The translations under genes and the position numbers were made by a program. A DNA stretch of 64,000 bases from Rhodobiaceae bacterium. Lineage in GTDB: Bacteria > Pseudomonadota > Alphaproteobacteria > Rhizobiales > Tepidamorphaceae. Location: positions 124,001 to 188,000 of the forward strand of contig JACKJK010000004.1 of assembly GCA_020637985.1 (NCBI GenBank), written 5' to 3'. The notes beneath the pieces are model-generated. The model was not told the origin of the DNA, did no database searches, and worked only from the letters and a program-made list of their open reading frames with translations. Below, piece after piece: positions 1 to 9,017 of this stretch; the first letter of the stretch is position 1, and each line of letters begins with the position of its first letter.

Positions 1-1023
1 CTTGGCATCGACGTGCGCGACGGCTTCATGCTGGCGATCGAGCAGTCGGGCCGCAGCGACATCGAGGTCGTCATCGAGGACGACCAGCGCAAGCCGGACG
101 TCGCCGTGCAGCTTGCCGACAAGATGATCCAGTCCGACAAGGTCGACGTGCTGACCGGCATCATCTGGTCGAACCTGGCGATGGCGGTGGTCCCCAGCGT
201 CACCGCGCAGGGCAAGTTCTACCTGTCGCCGAACGCCGGCCCCTCCGCGCTTGCCGGCAAAGGCTGCAGCCCGAACTACTTCAACGTCGCCTGGCAGAAC
301 GACAACCTGCACGAGGGCGCCGGCGCCTATGCAACGTCTGCAGGCTACAAGAAGGCCTTCATCCTGGCGCCGAACTATCCCGCGGGCCAGGACGCGCTGA
401 CCGGCTTCAAGCGCTTTTTCAAGGGTGAACTGGCAGGCGAGCTCTACACCAAGCTCGGCCAGACCGACTACGCCGCCGAGATCGCCCAGATCCGTGCCTC
501 CGGCGCCGACGTCGTGTTCTTCTTCCTGCCCGGCGGCATGGGAATTTCATTCCTCAAGCAGTATGCCGATTCAGGCGTCGGCCTCCCCGTCGTCGGCCCC
601 GCCTTCTCGTTCGACCAGGGCATCCTGCAGGCCGTTGGCGCGGCCGCGCTCGGCGTCAAGAACACCTCGCAGTGGTCGAAGGACCTCGACAACGAGGCCA
701 ATAAGGCCTTCGTCGAGAGCTTCAAGGCGAAGTACGGCCGCCTGCCCTCGCTCTACGCAAGCCAGGGCTTCGACACCGCGCTGCTGCTGATCAGCGCGTT
801 GAACAAGGCCGACGTTGCCGATCATGACGGCTTCCGCAAGGCGCTCGAGGCAGCCGACTTCGCTTCCACCCGCGGCGCGTTCAAGTTCGGGCCGAACCAT
901 CACCCGATCCAGAACATCTACGTGCGCGAGGTGATCAAGGAAGGTGACGTCTTCACCAACAAGATCATCGGCACCGCACTCGAGAACCACGCCGACGTCT
1001 ACGCGGCCGAGTGCAAGATGTAG
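1..1023 (+). CDS. Branched-chain amino-acid type ABC transporter substrate-binding protein (5' end cut off)
   Basis: Periplasmic ligand-binding protein of the LivJ/Leu-Ile-Val (type I) fold feeding the permease and ATPase genes just downstream. The reading frame is open from base 1, so the start codon and signal peptide lie outside the window; about 340 residues are present and the C-terminus is complete. The tract with NAGPSALAGKGCSPNYF followed by NYPAGQDAL a little further on is typical of these binding proteins (clam-shell domain I), as is the aspartate-rich start EDDQRKPDVAVQLADKM. The ligand cannot be read from sequence; proteins of this family bind amino acids, urea, amides or aromatic acids. 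A strong hairpin follows the stop before livH. Family call confident, ligand unknown. Confidence 0.9.
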   Translation, partial: LGIDVRDGFMLAIEQSGRSDIEVVIEDDQRKPDVAVQLADKMIQSDKVDVLTGIIWSNLAMAVVPSVTAQGKFYLSPNAGPSALAGKGCSPNYFNVAWQNDNLHEGAGAYATSAGYKKAFILAPNYPAGQDALTGFKRFFKGELAGELYTKLGQTDYAAEIAQIRASGADVVFFFLPGGMGISFLKQYADSGVGLPVVGPAFSFDQGILQAVGAAALGVKNTSQWSKDLDNEANKAFVESFKAKYGRLPSLYASQGFDTALLLISALNKADVADHDGFRKALEAADFASTRGAFKFGPNHHPIQNIYVREVIKEGDVFTNKIIGTALENHADVYAAECKM

Positions 1024-1034
1024 ACCTCTCCCCC

Positions 1035-1063
1035 GCCGCCCCGGACTTCGCCTCCGGGGCGGC
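1035..1063 (+). other. Intercistronic hairpin between binding protein and permease genes
   Basis: A perfect 11-bp inverted repeat (GCCGCCCCGGA and its complement) encloses a 7-base loop, 11 bases after the stop of the binding-protein gene and 23 before livH. No T-run follows, so it is not a classical terminator. In binding-protein-dependent transporters such hairpins often protect the 3' end of the highly expressed binding-protein message or attenuate read-through. That role is inferred here. Confidence 0.6.
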
Positions 1064-1086
1064 ACCCCTCTCCCGGCCCTGATCCC

Positions 1087-2004
1087 ATGTCCGTCATCCT
1101 GCTCGTCGAACAGACGCTCAACGGTTTGCAGTTCGGCGTCATGCTGTTCCTGATGGCGGCCGGTCTGACGCTGGTCTTCGGCGTCATGGGCCTCATCAAC
1201 CTGACCCACGGTTCGCTCTACATGGTCGGCGCCTTCGCCGCCGCCGCCGTTGCGGCCAGGACGGGATCGTTCCTGCTGGCGCTTGTGGCCAGCATCGCCG
1301 GCGCCGCCGCCGTCGGCACGATCATCGAGATGGCGGTCATCCGCCGGCTGTATTCGCGCGACCACCTCGACCAGGTGCTCGCCACCTTCGCGCTGATCCT
1401 CATCCTGTCGGAAGGCACGCGCTGGCTCTTCGGCTCCTATCCGCTGTTCCTCGACACCCCGCCATGGCTGTCGGGCACGCTGATGCTGCCCTTCGGCATC
1501 GAGTATTCCATCTACCGCCTGTCGATGATCGGCGCCGGCCTCTGCGCGGCCGCCGGCCTGTTCTGGATGATCGCGCGCACCCGTATCGGCATCCAGATCC
1601 GCGCCGGCGAGAACGACCGCGAGATGATCGGCGCGCTCGGCGTCAACATTTCCCGACTGAACACGCTTGTCTTCGCGATCGGCGCCGGTCTCGCCGGCCT
1701 TGCCGGCGCCCTGATCGGCGCCATCCAGTCCGTCCAGGTCGGCATGGGCGAGCCGGTGCTCATCCTCGCCTTCGTGGTCATCGTCATCGGCGGCATCGGC
1801 TCGATCAGGGGCGCCTTCGTTGGCGCTATCCTCGTCGGGCTGACCGATACCCTCGGGCGCTTCGCGCTGCCGCACCTCTTCGCTCTGTTCATGGACGCCT
1901 CGTCGGCAACCTCCATCGGGTCATCGCTTGCCTCGATGTCGATCTATCTGCTGATGGCCGGCGTCCTGCTGCTGCGCCCGCGCGGCCTGTTCGGGGCGAC
2001 CTGA
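1087..2004 (+). CDS. livH: Branched-chain amino-acid type ABC transporter permease (LivH family)
   Basis: Inner-membrane permease subunit of the Liv-type importer. The 305 residues show about eight hydrophobic segments, starting with FGVMLFLMAAGLTLVFGVMG followed by NLTHGSLYMVGAF, the hallmark N-terminus of LivH. The cytoplasmic coupling loop lies near IRAGENDREMIGALGVNI, the EAA-like contact with the ATPases. Length is usual for the family. It pairs with LivM one base downstream (stop 2002-2004, next ATG 2006), so the two are translationally coupled. The symbol is given by family; the substrate may not be a branched-chain amino acid. Confidence 0.92.
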   Translation: MSVILLVEQTLNGLQFGVMLFLMAAGLTLVFGVMGLINLTHGSLYMVGAFAAAAVAARTGSFLLALVASIAGAAAVGTIIEMAVIRRLYSRDHLDQVLATFALILILSEGTRWLFGSYPLFLDTPPWLSGTLMLPFGIEYSIYRLSMIGAGLCAAAGLFWMIARTRIGIQIRAGENDREMIGALGVNISRLNTLVFAIGAGLAGLAGALIGAIQSVQVGMGEPVLILAFVVIVIGGIGSIRGAFVGAILVGLTDTLGRFALPHLFALFMDASSATSIGSSLASMSIYLLMAGVLLLRPRGLFGAT

Positions 2005-2005
2005 C

Positions 2006-2989
2006 ATGGATCGCGAAACCGGCCTCAACCTGGCACTTCTCGGCGTGATGTTGGCCATCCCGCTATGGGCGATGGCCGCCGACGAGCCGTTCCTCGTGAC
2101 GCTGACGACCCGCGCGGTGATCTTCGCCATCGCCGGCATCGGGCTCAATGTGGCGCTCGGCTTCGGCGGCCTCGTCAGCTTCGGCCACGCCGCCTTCTTC
2201 GGCGTCGGCGGCTACGCCATGGGCATCCTTGCCTCGCATGCGCAGGGCTACATGCCGCTCATTGAATGGCCCATCCTCGTCGAGGGCACGAAGTCGATGC
2301 CGGTCATCTGGCTCACCGCCATCTGCGCCTCCGCGCTGACCGCCTTCGCGATCGGCGCGCTGTCGCTGCGCACAGCCGGCGTCTACTTCATCATGATCAC
2401 GCTCGCATTCGCCCAGATGCTCTACTACTTCGCCATTTCCTGGCCTGCCTACGGCGGCGAGGACGGGCTGTCGATCTACTTGCGCAACGCCTTCCCGGGT
2501 CTCAACACGATGGACCCGATCCAGTTCTTCGCCATCTGCTACGCGCTGCTGCTGGCTGTGCTGTTCCTCGTCGCGCGCGCCGCGCGCGCGCCCTTCGGAC
2601 TGATGCTGAACGCCGCGCGCCAGAACGAGGACCGCGTGCAGGCCGTCGGCCAGACACCCTACCGGCTGTATCTCGTCGCCTTCACCATCTCCGGCGCCAT
2701 CACCGGGCTTGCCGGCGCGCTGTTCGCCGACCTCAACCGCTTCGTCAGCCCGTCGATGTTCTCCTGGCAGACCTCCGGCGAGATCATGGTCTTCGTCATC
2801 CTCGGCGGCGTAGGCCGCGTGTTCGGCCCGGTCGCCGGTGCAGCCCTGTTCGTGCTGCTGGAACACGTCCTGGGCGGTGTCAGCGACTACTGGCACATCT
2901 ATCTCGGCGCGATCCTGCTGGCGGTCGTGCTCTACGCCCGCGGCGGCATCTTCGGCATCCTCACCGGCCGGGACACCGCCAATGGCTGA
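2006..2989 (+). CDS. livM: Branched-chain amino-acid type ABC transporter permease (LivM family)
   Basis: Second membrane permease of the importer, 327 residues. The segment NVALGFGGLVSFGHAAFFGV is the classic LivM signature near the N-terminus (about residues 48-67). Several further hydrophobic helices follow, with a coupling loop around NAARQNEDRVQAVGQ near residue 200. It starts one base after livH ends and overlaps livG by 8 bases, which ties all the subunits into one operon. Nothing is unusual in length or composition. Confidence 0.92.
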   Translation: MDRETGLNLALLGVMLAIPLWAMAADEPFLVTLTTRAVIFAIAGIGLNVALGFGGLVSFGHAAFFGVGGYAMGILASHAQGYMPLIEWPILVEGTKSMPVIWLTAICASALTAFAIGALSLRTAGVYFIMITLAFAQMLYYFAISWPAYGGEDGLSIYLRNAFPGLNTMDPIQFFAICYALLLAVLFLVARAARAPFGLMLNAARQNEDRVQAVGQTPYRLYLVAFTISGAITGLAGALFADLNRFVSPSMFSWQTSGEIMVFVILGGVGRVFGPVAGAALFVLLEHVLGGVSDYWHIYLGAILLAVVLYARGGIFGILTGRDTANG

Positions 2990-3737
2990 CCCGATCCTCG
3001 ACGTGCGCGGCGTTTCGAAGAGCTTCGGCGCGGTGACCGCCTGCCGCGACATCGACCTCGACGTGCGCCCGGGCGAGATTCACGCCCTCATCGGTCCCAA
3101 CGGTGCCGGAAAGTCGACCCTCATCAAGCAGGTCGCGGGCGGCCTTGCGCCCGACAGCGGCCGCGTCTTCTTCGACGGGCAGGACGTGACCGGCCTTCCG
3201 ACCGCGGCGCGCGCCCGCCTCGGCATGGGCCGGACGTTCCAGATTTCCTCGCTGGCCATGGAATTCACCGTGCTGCAGAACGCCGTGCTCGGCGCGCTCG
3301 GCCATCGCGGCGGCGTCTTCCGCTTCTTCCGCCCGGCGATGAAGGATGCGGGCCTGCTCGCCCGCGCCCGAGAAGCGCTCGACCAGGTCGGGCTCGCCGA
3401 ATTCGAGGCGCTGCGCACCTCCGAACTGTCGCACGGCCAGCGCCGCCAGCTCGAGGTCGCCGTCGCGCTGACGCTCGAACCGAAGGTCTTCCTGATGGAC
3501 GAGCCGATGGCAGGGCTGGGTGCGGAAGGCTCGCACCGGCTGATGGCCTTCCTCGATAGCCTGCGCCACAAGGCCCCGATCCTGCTCGTCGAGCACGACA
3601 TGGACGCGGTGTTCACCCTTGCCGACCGTGTCAGCGTCCTCGTCTACGGCGAGATCATCGCCACCGGCACCGTCGACGAGATCCGCGCCAACGAGCAGGT
3701 GCGCTCCGCCTACCTCGGCGACGAGGCGCTGCCATGA
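2982..3737 (+). CDS. livG: Branched-chain amino-acid type ABC transporter ATP-binding protein (LivG family)
   Basis: First of two cytoplasmic ATPases of the importer, 251 residues. The Walker A motif GPNGAGKST, an ABC signature-like stretch LSHGQRRQLEVA (G replacing the middle residues of LSGGQ, as usual in LivG), Walker B VFLMDEP and the switch region LLVEHDMDAVF are all visible. The ATG at 2982 was chosen because it sits just inside the end of livM (8-base overlap); an open frame continues upstream but lacks homology to the family. The stop overlaps the livF start in an ATGA arrangement. Confidence 0.92.
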   Translation: MADPILDVRGVSKSFGAVTACRDIDLDVRPGEIHALIGPNGAGKSTLIKQVAGGLAPDSGRVFFDGQDVTGLPTAARARLGMGRTFQISSLAMEFTVLQNAVLGALGHRGGVFRFFRPAMKDAGLLARAREALDQVGLAEFEALRTSELSHGQRRQLEVAVALTLEPKVFLMDEPMAGLGAEGSHRLMAFLDSLRHKAPILLVEHDMDAVFTLADRVSVLVYGEIIATGTVDEIRANEQVRSAYLGDEALP

Positions 3738-4423
3738 GCCTGCTCAAGCTGTCCGATGTCTCCGCCTTCTACGGCCACAGCCAGGCGCTGTTCGATGTCC
3801 ACCTGTCGCTCGGCGAGGGCGAGGTGCTCGCCCTGATGGGGCGCAACGGCATGGGCAAGTCGACCACGGTCAAGGTCATCTGCCGACTGCTGAAACACCG
3901 CGGCGGGGTCGTCATGTTCGACGGCCGCGACATGGCGCGCGAACCCGCCCACCGTGCCGCGCGCGCCGGCATCGGGCTGGTGCCGGAGGGCCGCCGCTGC
4001 TTCGCCACGCTGACGGTGCACGAGAACCTGGTCGCCGCCGCGCGCCCCGGCGAATGGGACTTCAAAGCCGTCTCCCGGCTCTTTCCGCGCCTTGAAGAGC
4101 GCAGGAACCAGGTCGCTGCCTCGCTGTCGGGCGGCGAACAGCAGATGCTGGCGATCGGCCGCGCGCTGATGACCAACCCGCGCCTGCTGGTGCTCGACGA
4201 GGCAACCGAGGGCCTCGCCCCCGTCGTGCGCCAGGAAATCTGGGCCGCGATCTCCCGCCTGAAAGCCGAAACCGGCATGGCGATCCTCGTCATCGACAAG
4301 TCGATCAAGGAACTTGCCGCCATTGCCGACAACGCGGTGATCCTGGAAAAGGGGACAACCGTCTGGCAGGGCGCATTCGCCGACATGACGCCGCAAATCG
4401 TCGAGACGCACCTCGGCATCTGA
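3734..4423 (+). CDS. livF: Branched-chain amino-acid type ABC transporter ATP-binding protein (LivF family)
   Basis: Second ATPase of the importer, 229 residues, forming the nucleotide-binding heterodimer with LivG. It shows Walker A GRNGMGKSTTVK, the Q-loop region LVPEGRRCFATLTVHENL (the EGRR/ENL tract is typical of LivF), signature LSGGEQQML, Walker B LLVLDEA and the C-terminal switch IDKSIKEL, where an Asp-Lys pair replaces the usual switch histidine context. It overlaps livG by four bases (ATGA). The hydrolase gene follows within 25 bases and probably belongs to the same transcript. Confidence 0.9.
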   Translation: MSLLKLSDVSAFYGHSQALFDVHLSLGEGEVLALMGRNGMGKSTTVKVICRLLKHRGGVVMFDGRDMAREPAHRAARAGIGLVPEGRRCFATLTVHENLVAAARPGEWDFKAVSRLFPRLEERRNQVAASLSGGEQQMLAIGRALMTNPRLLVLDEATEGLAPVVRQEIWAAISRLKAETGMAILVIDKSIKELAAIADNAVILEKGTTVWQGAFADMTPQIVETHLGI

Positions 4424-4445
4424 AACCCGCCATATGGAGAAGACG

Positions 4446-5264
4446 ATGAACGAGATCGACTGGAACGCCGCCTTCGACAACATGGGAAGCGTCGCGGGCT
4501 CGGCGCAATTGCCGGGCCAGTGGCAGGTGGCGGCGGAAGCCTTCCGCGCCGAGCCCCCCGGCATCGAGACCGACATTCCCTACGGCGACGCGCCGCGCCA
4601 GAGGTTCGACCTGATCCATCCCGAAGGGCCCGCGAGCGGCCTCGTGGTCTTCGTCCATGGCGGCTACTGGATGCGGCTGGAGAAAGGCTTCTGGACCCAC
4701 CTCGCCCGCGGCGCGCGCGCGCATGGTTGGGCCGTCGCCATGCCATCCTACACGCTCGCCCCGCAGGCCCGTATCTCGGCCATCACCCGCGAGATCGCCG
4801 CGGCCATCGCCGCTGCCGCTGCGCGCGTGGCAGGCCCGGTGCGCATCACAGGCCATTCCGCCGGCGGACACCTCGTCGCCCGCATGGCCTGCGCCGACAG
4901 TCCGCTCCCCGGCGACGTGCAGGAGCGCGTCGCGCGCATCGTGTCGATCAGCGGCCTGCACGACCTGCATCCGCTGATGCGCACGCGCATGAACGATGTG
5001 CTTCAGCTCGACGACGCCGAGGCGCAGGCCGAAAGCCCGGCGTTGCTTCCCCCGCTCGCGGCGACCCGCGTCAGCGCCTGGGCGGGCGGCGCCGAACTGC
5101 CCGAGTTCCGCCGCCAGGCACGCCTGCTCGCCGAAAGCTGGCAGGGGCGCAACGGCGAAACCTCCTGCCACATCGCGCAGGGGCGCAACCACTTCACCAT
5201 CCTCGACGACTTCGCCGATCCCGACGGCCCGATCCTGCGCGACCTGCTGGGCGATCAAGGATAG
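4446..5264 (+). CDS. Alpha/beta hydrolase, kynurenine-formamidase-like esterase
   Basis: Predicted cytoplasmic serine hydrolase of 272 residues. Oxyanion-hole motif HGGYW (about residue 67), nucleophile elbow GHSAGGH, and a late catalytic-His context GRNHFTILDDF mark the arylformamidase/carboxylesterase branch of the alpha/beta-hydrolase fold, which cleaves N-formylkynurenine or short-chain esters and amides. The start at 4446 is preferred over 4434 because GGAGA (4436-4440) lies five bases before it. It is the last gene of the Liv-type cluster, so its substrate may be what the transporter imports; that link is inference from gene order. Confidence 0.75.
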   Translation: MNEIDWNAAFDNMGSVAGSAQLPGQWQVAAEAFRAEPPGIETDIPYGDAPRQRFDLIHPEGPASGLVVFVHGGYWMRLEKGFWTHLARGARAHGWAVAMPSYTLAPQARISAITREIAAAIAAAAARVAGPVRITGHSAGGHLVARMACADSPLPGDVQERVARIVSISGLHDLHPLMRTRMNDVLQLDDAEAQAESPALLPPLAATRVSAWAGGAELPEFRRQARLLAESWQGRNGETSCHIAQGRNHFTILDDFADPDGPILRDLLGDQG

Positions 5265-5467
5265 GCAATGACACTGCGGGGAGGCGCCCGAAAATCCCGC
5301 TCGACACCATGATGCGGTGCGCGTTCGCCGCCGGCGACAACATCGCGCCCGCGCGGCGCGCGGCTGCCCGTCCCGCCATCGCCTGCGCAAGCCGACGCCA
5401 AATTTGAGCCACACTATGACCCTATCCGAAAAGCTGGGGGGCTATGGCAATCACGGGGAGTCTTGCC

Positions 5468-6814
5468 ATGGCCGGAGTAGACGGTAGATCGTATTCTGTT
5501 TTGCGGGGCGGGCCGGCATTGGCCTTCACATCGATCTCGGCATCGTCGAGTTCGATAGCCTCATCCGAAATTTCCAACACCGATGATGCCAGTTTCAACC
5601 GCTTGCGCCAGGCGATGGTGAAGGTCGAGCGGATCGAAAGCGGCGGCCGGGAAGACAGGGCGCTTGCCCCGAACCTCACGGCGGACCCGCGGGTCAGGCG
5701 ACACACGGTCGTCCCGCTCCTGATGGAAACCTCGCAACTGGCCGAAAGCCTTGCGACCGGAACGACCGGATCGCCCGTAACCCACGGGTTTGCGATACCG
5801 CCGGGGCTGCGCGTGCAGCCTTCCGAGCAACAGCCCGACAGGGTGCTCCGCGAAGCGCCTTCGGGCTTCGGAAAAACCGGCCCCGCCGGCGGTGGCGATG
5901 ACAAGGCCCTTGAAATGCGCGGGCCGCCCGCCGACACGCCGGACCAGGAGCTACAGGAACCGGCGTACCGTGAAACAATCCGGCGCCAGCAACGCTCCAC
6001 GTCGACGCTCGCCATTCTCGCCTGGTTCGCCCTGCCCGCCGTCGTCGCCGGCGTGCTCGTTTTCGCGAAACCTTCTCTCATTCCTGGAGCGGAAGCCGAT
6101 CGCGCGGAAACCGTGATCGTCCGCGGAACCGGTTCGCAAGATGCTGCAATGCTGAAGGTCGCGGCAGCACCGAACGAAAGTCGCGCGGACAACGCCGCGA
6201 AGGCATTGCCCGCCTCGCAATCGGCCGGCGAGACGCCGTCCGGCGCCGTTCCGGCCGCCATGGCGATGGCATCGCCGCCGGCGGAGTCCGCTCCGGCAAC
6301 AACGGCTGAAACGTTGCAGACCGAAATCGGTTCGGGCGGGGTCGTGGCGGCCGAACCGCAAGTCGCGGAACCAGCATCACCCCCGCCTCAGGCAAACGAG
6401 CCGGCGACTGTCGACCCTGCCCCCTTCCCGGGAACCGTGGCAACATCCGGCCAGTTCCCGGTCGAGGCGCCGGCTGGCGCAGCGCCCCAACCGCCGGTAA
6501 CGGATGCCCGGTCAGCCGCGCTTCAGCCGCAAGCGCCGGAACCTGCGCCTTCGGGGCTTTCCACGTCGCCCGCCCGCAAGTCGGGGCGGCTCGATGCGGC
6601 CGTCGCCGCGACGGGCCGAGACCCTGCCCGTGTCGCTGCCGCGGTAGACGCCGTCCCGGCGCTGTCCGGTCTGGCGCCGGAGGTCCGCAGCAATCTGCAA
6701 TCACGCCTCGAAAACGGGGAATGCCTCTCCTCCGCGCTGCCTGCCGTGCTCGGCCAGGTACCGGTCCTGGCCATGCGCGACATGATCCGCCTGCTCGAAG
6801 GAGATTGCCTGTGA
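5468..6814 (+). CDS. Single-pass membrane protein of unknown function, coupled to TAXI gene
   Basis: I do not recognise the family. About 448 residues: a low-complexity polar N-terminus, one strong transmembrane segment (LAILAWFALPAVVAGVLVF, near residue 180) and a long Ala/Pro-rich linker. A compact, conserved-looking C-terminal domain of about 75 residues contains RLDAAVAATGRDPARVAAAV and ends MIRLLEGDCL. This suggests a cytoplasmic N-part and a periplasmic tail. The ATG at 5468 has GGGGAG seven bases upstream; an in-frame ATG at 5444 is an alternative. The stop overlaps the start of the TAXI gene, so the two are co-translated and probably act together. Confidence 0.7.
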   Translation: MAGVDGRSYSVLRGGPALAFTSISASSSSIASSEISNTDDASFNRLRQAMVKVERIESGGREDRALAPNLTADPRVRRHTVVPLLMETSQLAESLATGTTGSPVTHGFAIPPGLRVQPSEQQPDRVLREAPSGFGKTGPAGGGDDKALEMRGPPADTPDQELQEPAYRETIRRQQRSTSTLAILAWFALPAVVAGVLVFAKPSLIPGAEADRAETVIVRGTGSQDAAMLKVAAAPNESRADNAAKALPASQSAGETPSGAVPAAMAMASPPAESAPATTAETLQTEIGSGGVVAAEPQVAEPASPPPQANEPATVDPAPFPGTVATSGQFPVEAPAGAAPQPPVTDARSAALQPQAPEPAPSGLSTSPARKSGRLDAAVAATGRDPARVAAAVDAVPALSGLAPEVRSNLQSRLENGECLSSALPAVLGQVPVLAMRDMIRLLEGDCL

Positions 6815-7866
6815 TGCGCATCGCTCCTCTTTTCCTCGTCTTGTTCGCTCTCCTTTCGCCGGGGCGCGCGATGTCCCAGATCGTCGAGACGCACGTCATG
6901 ACCGGCGGCCCGAAGGGCACCTACATCCAGATCGGCCGCGATCTCTCGGCTCTTGGCGCCGAATGCGGCCGCAACCTGATCGTGGAGGAAAGCGCCGGTT
7001 CGCTCGAGAACCTCGTCGCCGTCAAGAAGCGGACCTTCACCCAGTTCGGCATCGTCCAGTCGGACGTTCTCGAGTACGTGCGCACCTATGCGAACGCCGA
7101 TCCCGAGCTGGCCCGCTCCATCGTCGGCGTCCGCTCCATGTTTCCCCTCTACAACGAGGAGGTGCACGTGCTGGCGAGGCGGGACATCTCCAGCCTCGGC
7201 GGACTTGCCCGGCGCAAGGTGGCGATCGGCGTCGCCGACAGCGGCACCTACCTCACCGCCACCCTGATCCTCGACATTCTTCAGGTGCCGGACGTCGAGA
7301 AGGTCCTGGTCGGCGCGGTCGATGCGCTCGAACTGCTCAAGCGCGGCGAGATCGATGCCATGTTCTACGTGGCCGGCGCGCCCACGAAGTTGTTCACCGA
7401 CCCCTCGATCGACGGCTCGCAGTTCCATCTCGTGCCGATCAACGACAAGCCGCTGCTGGCCACCTACAACGCGGCCGAGATCGCCGGCGGCGTCTACCCC
7501 TTCCAGCCCGACGGCGTTGGCGTCGTGGCGGTCAAGGCGGTGCTGATGACCTTCGACTACAGGAAGGACAAGAACGACTACCACCGCGCCAGCTGCAAGG
7601 CGGTTTCCGACTTCGCCAACATCCTGCTCACCAATCTCGACCGGTTGCGCGAGCAAGGGCACCCGAAGTGGAAGACCGTCGACCTGGCGGCGCTGCCGCC
7701 GGGCTGGCTGGTGGGTGATTGCGTCAAGGAAGGCATGCGGCCCGACTACGAACTGACATGCCAGCGCGGCGTCGCCACGCTGGGTTCGACCGCTGCCCCT
7801 GCCAGCAAGCCTGTCGACCAGGAGTACCTGGATCTGCTCAAGCAGCGCCTGGGCGGTGGCGGTTGA
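6814..7866 (+). CDS. TAXI-family TRAP-type solute-binding protein (orphan)
   Basis: Exported binding protein of the TRAP-associated extracytoplasmic immunogenic family, 350 residues. A signal peptide (RIAPLFLVLFALLSPGRAMS) is followed by TGGPKGTYIQIGRDL, the family's opening motif, then ESAGSLENL and a long tract around RKVAIGVADSGTYLTATLIL. AAGGAG-type pairing (6798-6803) lies just upstream; a GTG at 6811 is an equally possible start. No TRAP permease (DctM/DctQ fusion) is adjacent; its only partner is the overlapping single-pass membrane gene. That makes a sensory or receptor role as likely as transport. The ligand is unknown. Confidence 0.82.
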   Translation: MRIAPLFLVLFALLSPGRAMSQIVETHVMTGGPKGTYIQIGRDLSALGAECGRNLIVEESAGSLENLVAVKKRTFTQFGIVQSDVLEYVRTYANADPELARSIVGVRSMFPLYNEEVHVLARRDISSLGGLARRKVAIGVADSGTYLTATLILDILQVPDVEKVLVGAVDALELLKRGEIDAMFYVAGAPTKLFTDPSIDGSQFHLVPINDKPLLATYNAAEIAGGVYPFQPDGVGVVAVKAVLMTFDYRKDKNDYHRASCKAVSDFANILLTNLDRLREQGHPKWKTVDLAALPPGWLVGDCVKEGMRPDYELTCQRGVATLGSTAAPASKPVDQEYLDLLKQRLGGGG

Positions 7867-7921
7867 AGCCGCCCGCCTTGCGCCGCCAGCACGCCCACGA
7901 ACCTGATAGCCGGCGCGCGCT

Positions 7922-8785
7922 TCAGTCCTTCCCGGTCTGCTGCGCGAAGAAGGAGGCGCCCCTGGGGATGACCGGCGTTTCGATCTCGAAGTCCATGGAC
8001 CGGATGCGGCCGGGTTCGCAGCCGCGCACGATCCTTCCCTGGTGCGGGCTTGGCACCGCGACCGGTGAAAGCGGTGCGGCGTCCGCGGCGGCATATGTGA
8101 CGATGTAGAGCGTCCTCGGCAACGCCGAGTCGTTGGCGGTGGACGCATGGGCGACACGGCTGTGCATCAGGCAGACGGCGCCCGCTGGACCGGTGCAGGC
8201 AACGGCCTCCGCCTCGAAGCGGGCCGCGGCCTCTTCCGACACCGCGCCCGTGAACACGCCGTTGTGGAAATGAGAAAGCAGCGGGCCGCGATGAGAACCC
8301 GGAACGATCCTGAGGGGACCGTTCTGCTCGGTGACGTCATCGAGAAAGAGCAGTGCCGTCAGCGTGTCGTCGTTCGAATGCGGATCGAACGGGAAATCCT
8401 GGTGCCATTTCACCTCCGTTTTCGTGTGCGGAAGCTTGGAGTTCACCTTGGCGTGGTGGAACCGCACATCCGGCCCCAGGAGGTCCGCCGCCATGTCGGT
8501 CATCGCGCTGTCGAAGGCGACCGTGGCATAGACGTCCGATATGTCGGTCGGCGACGCCACCCGCCTCAGTGACGGATGGTCCGGCGCGTGGTCGTCCTCG
8601 ATGTCGAACCGCAGGCGCCCGTCGCAGATCTGCCCGTAGGGCGCGTCATGTGCACGGCTTTCTTCCACCCAGGCGGAAAACACAGACCGAAGCGCAGCGA
8701 GCGCTTCCGCCGATACCGCGTTTTCCGCCACGATGGCGCCGTCACGGCGGAACGCCTCGATCTGCTCATTGTCGAGAATGCCCAT
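7922..8785 (-). CDS. Phytanoyl-CoA dioxygenase (PhyH) family protein
   Basis: Fe(II)/2-oxoglutarate-dependent oxygenase fold, 287 residues. The metal triad is visible as HQD (His128, Asp130) in EVKWHQDFPFD and a distal His in VAHASTANDS (about residue 213), which matches the PhyH HxS-N-S context. Such enzymes hydroxylate diverse small molecules or acyl chains; the substrate is not predictable. The start at 8785 has GGAGATGAGG just upstream on the minus strand; the frame is open further but without family similarity. It converges with the TAXI gene and diverges from the GST gene. Confidence 0.85.
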   Translation of the reverse strand: MGILDNEQIEAFRRDGAIVAENAVSAEALAALRSVFSAWVEESRAHDAPYGQICDGRLRFDIEDDHAPDHPSLRRVASPTDISDVYATVAFDSAMTDMAADLLGPDVRFHHAKVNSKLPHTKTEVKWHQDFPFDPHSNDDTLTALLFLDDVTEQNGPLRIVPGSHRGPLLSHFHNGVFTGAVSEEAAARFEAEAVACTGPAGAVCLMHSRVAHASTANDSALPRTLYIVTYAAADAAPLSPVAVPSPHQGRIVRGCEPGRIRSMDFEIETPVIPRGASFFAQQTGKD

Positions 8786-9017
8786 CGCCTCATCTCCAAG
8801 GACGCACTGGACTCGGCTGCGCCGAGACTCTACCGCCTGAATCCGGCGATGGCCAGTTTTCATGGCTGTCGCGTTACCGTGGAACACAGGATACACAAAT
8901 CCCTCACGATTGAACCGGGCGCCGCCCGTTCTTGCCGCGGACAGGACGGACGTGCCCCCATGGTCCGTTACGGGTTAGAATGGTATTCGGCCCGCGGTTC
9001 GCATCTGGAAAGGCGCC

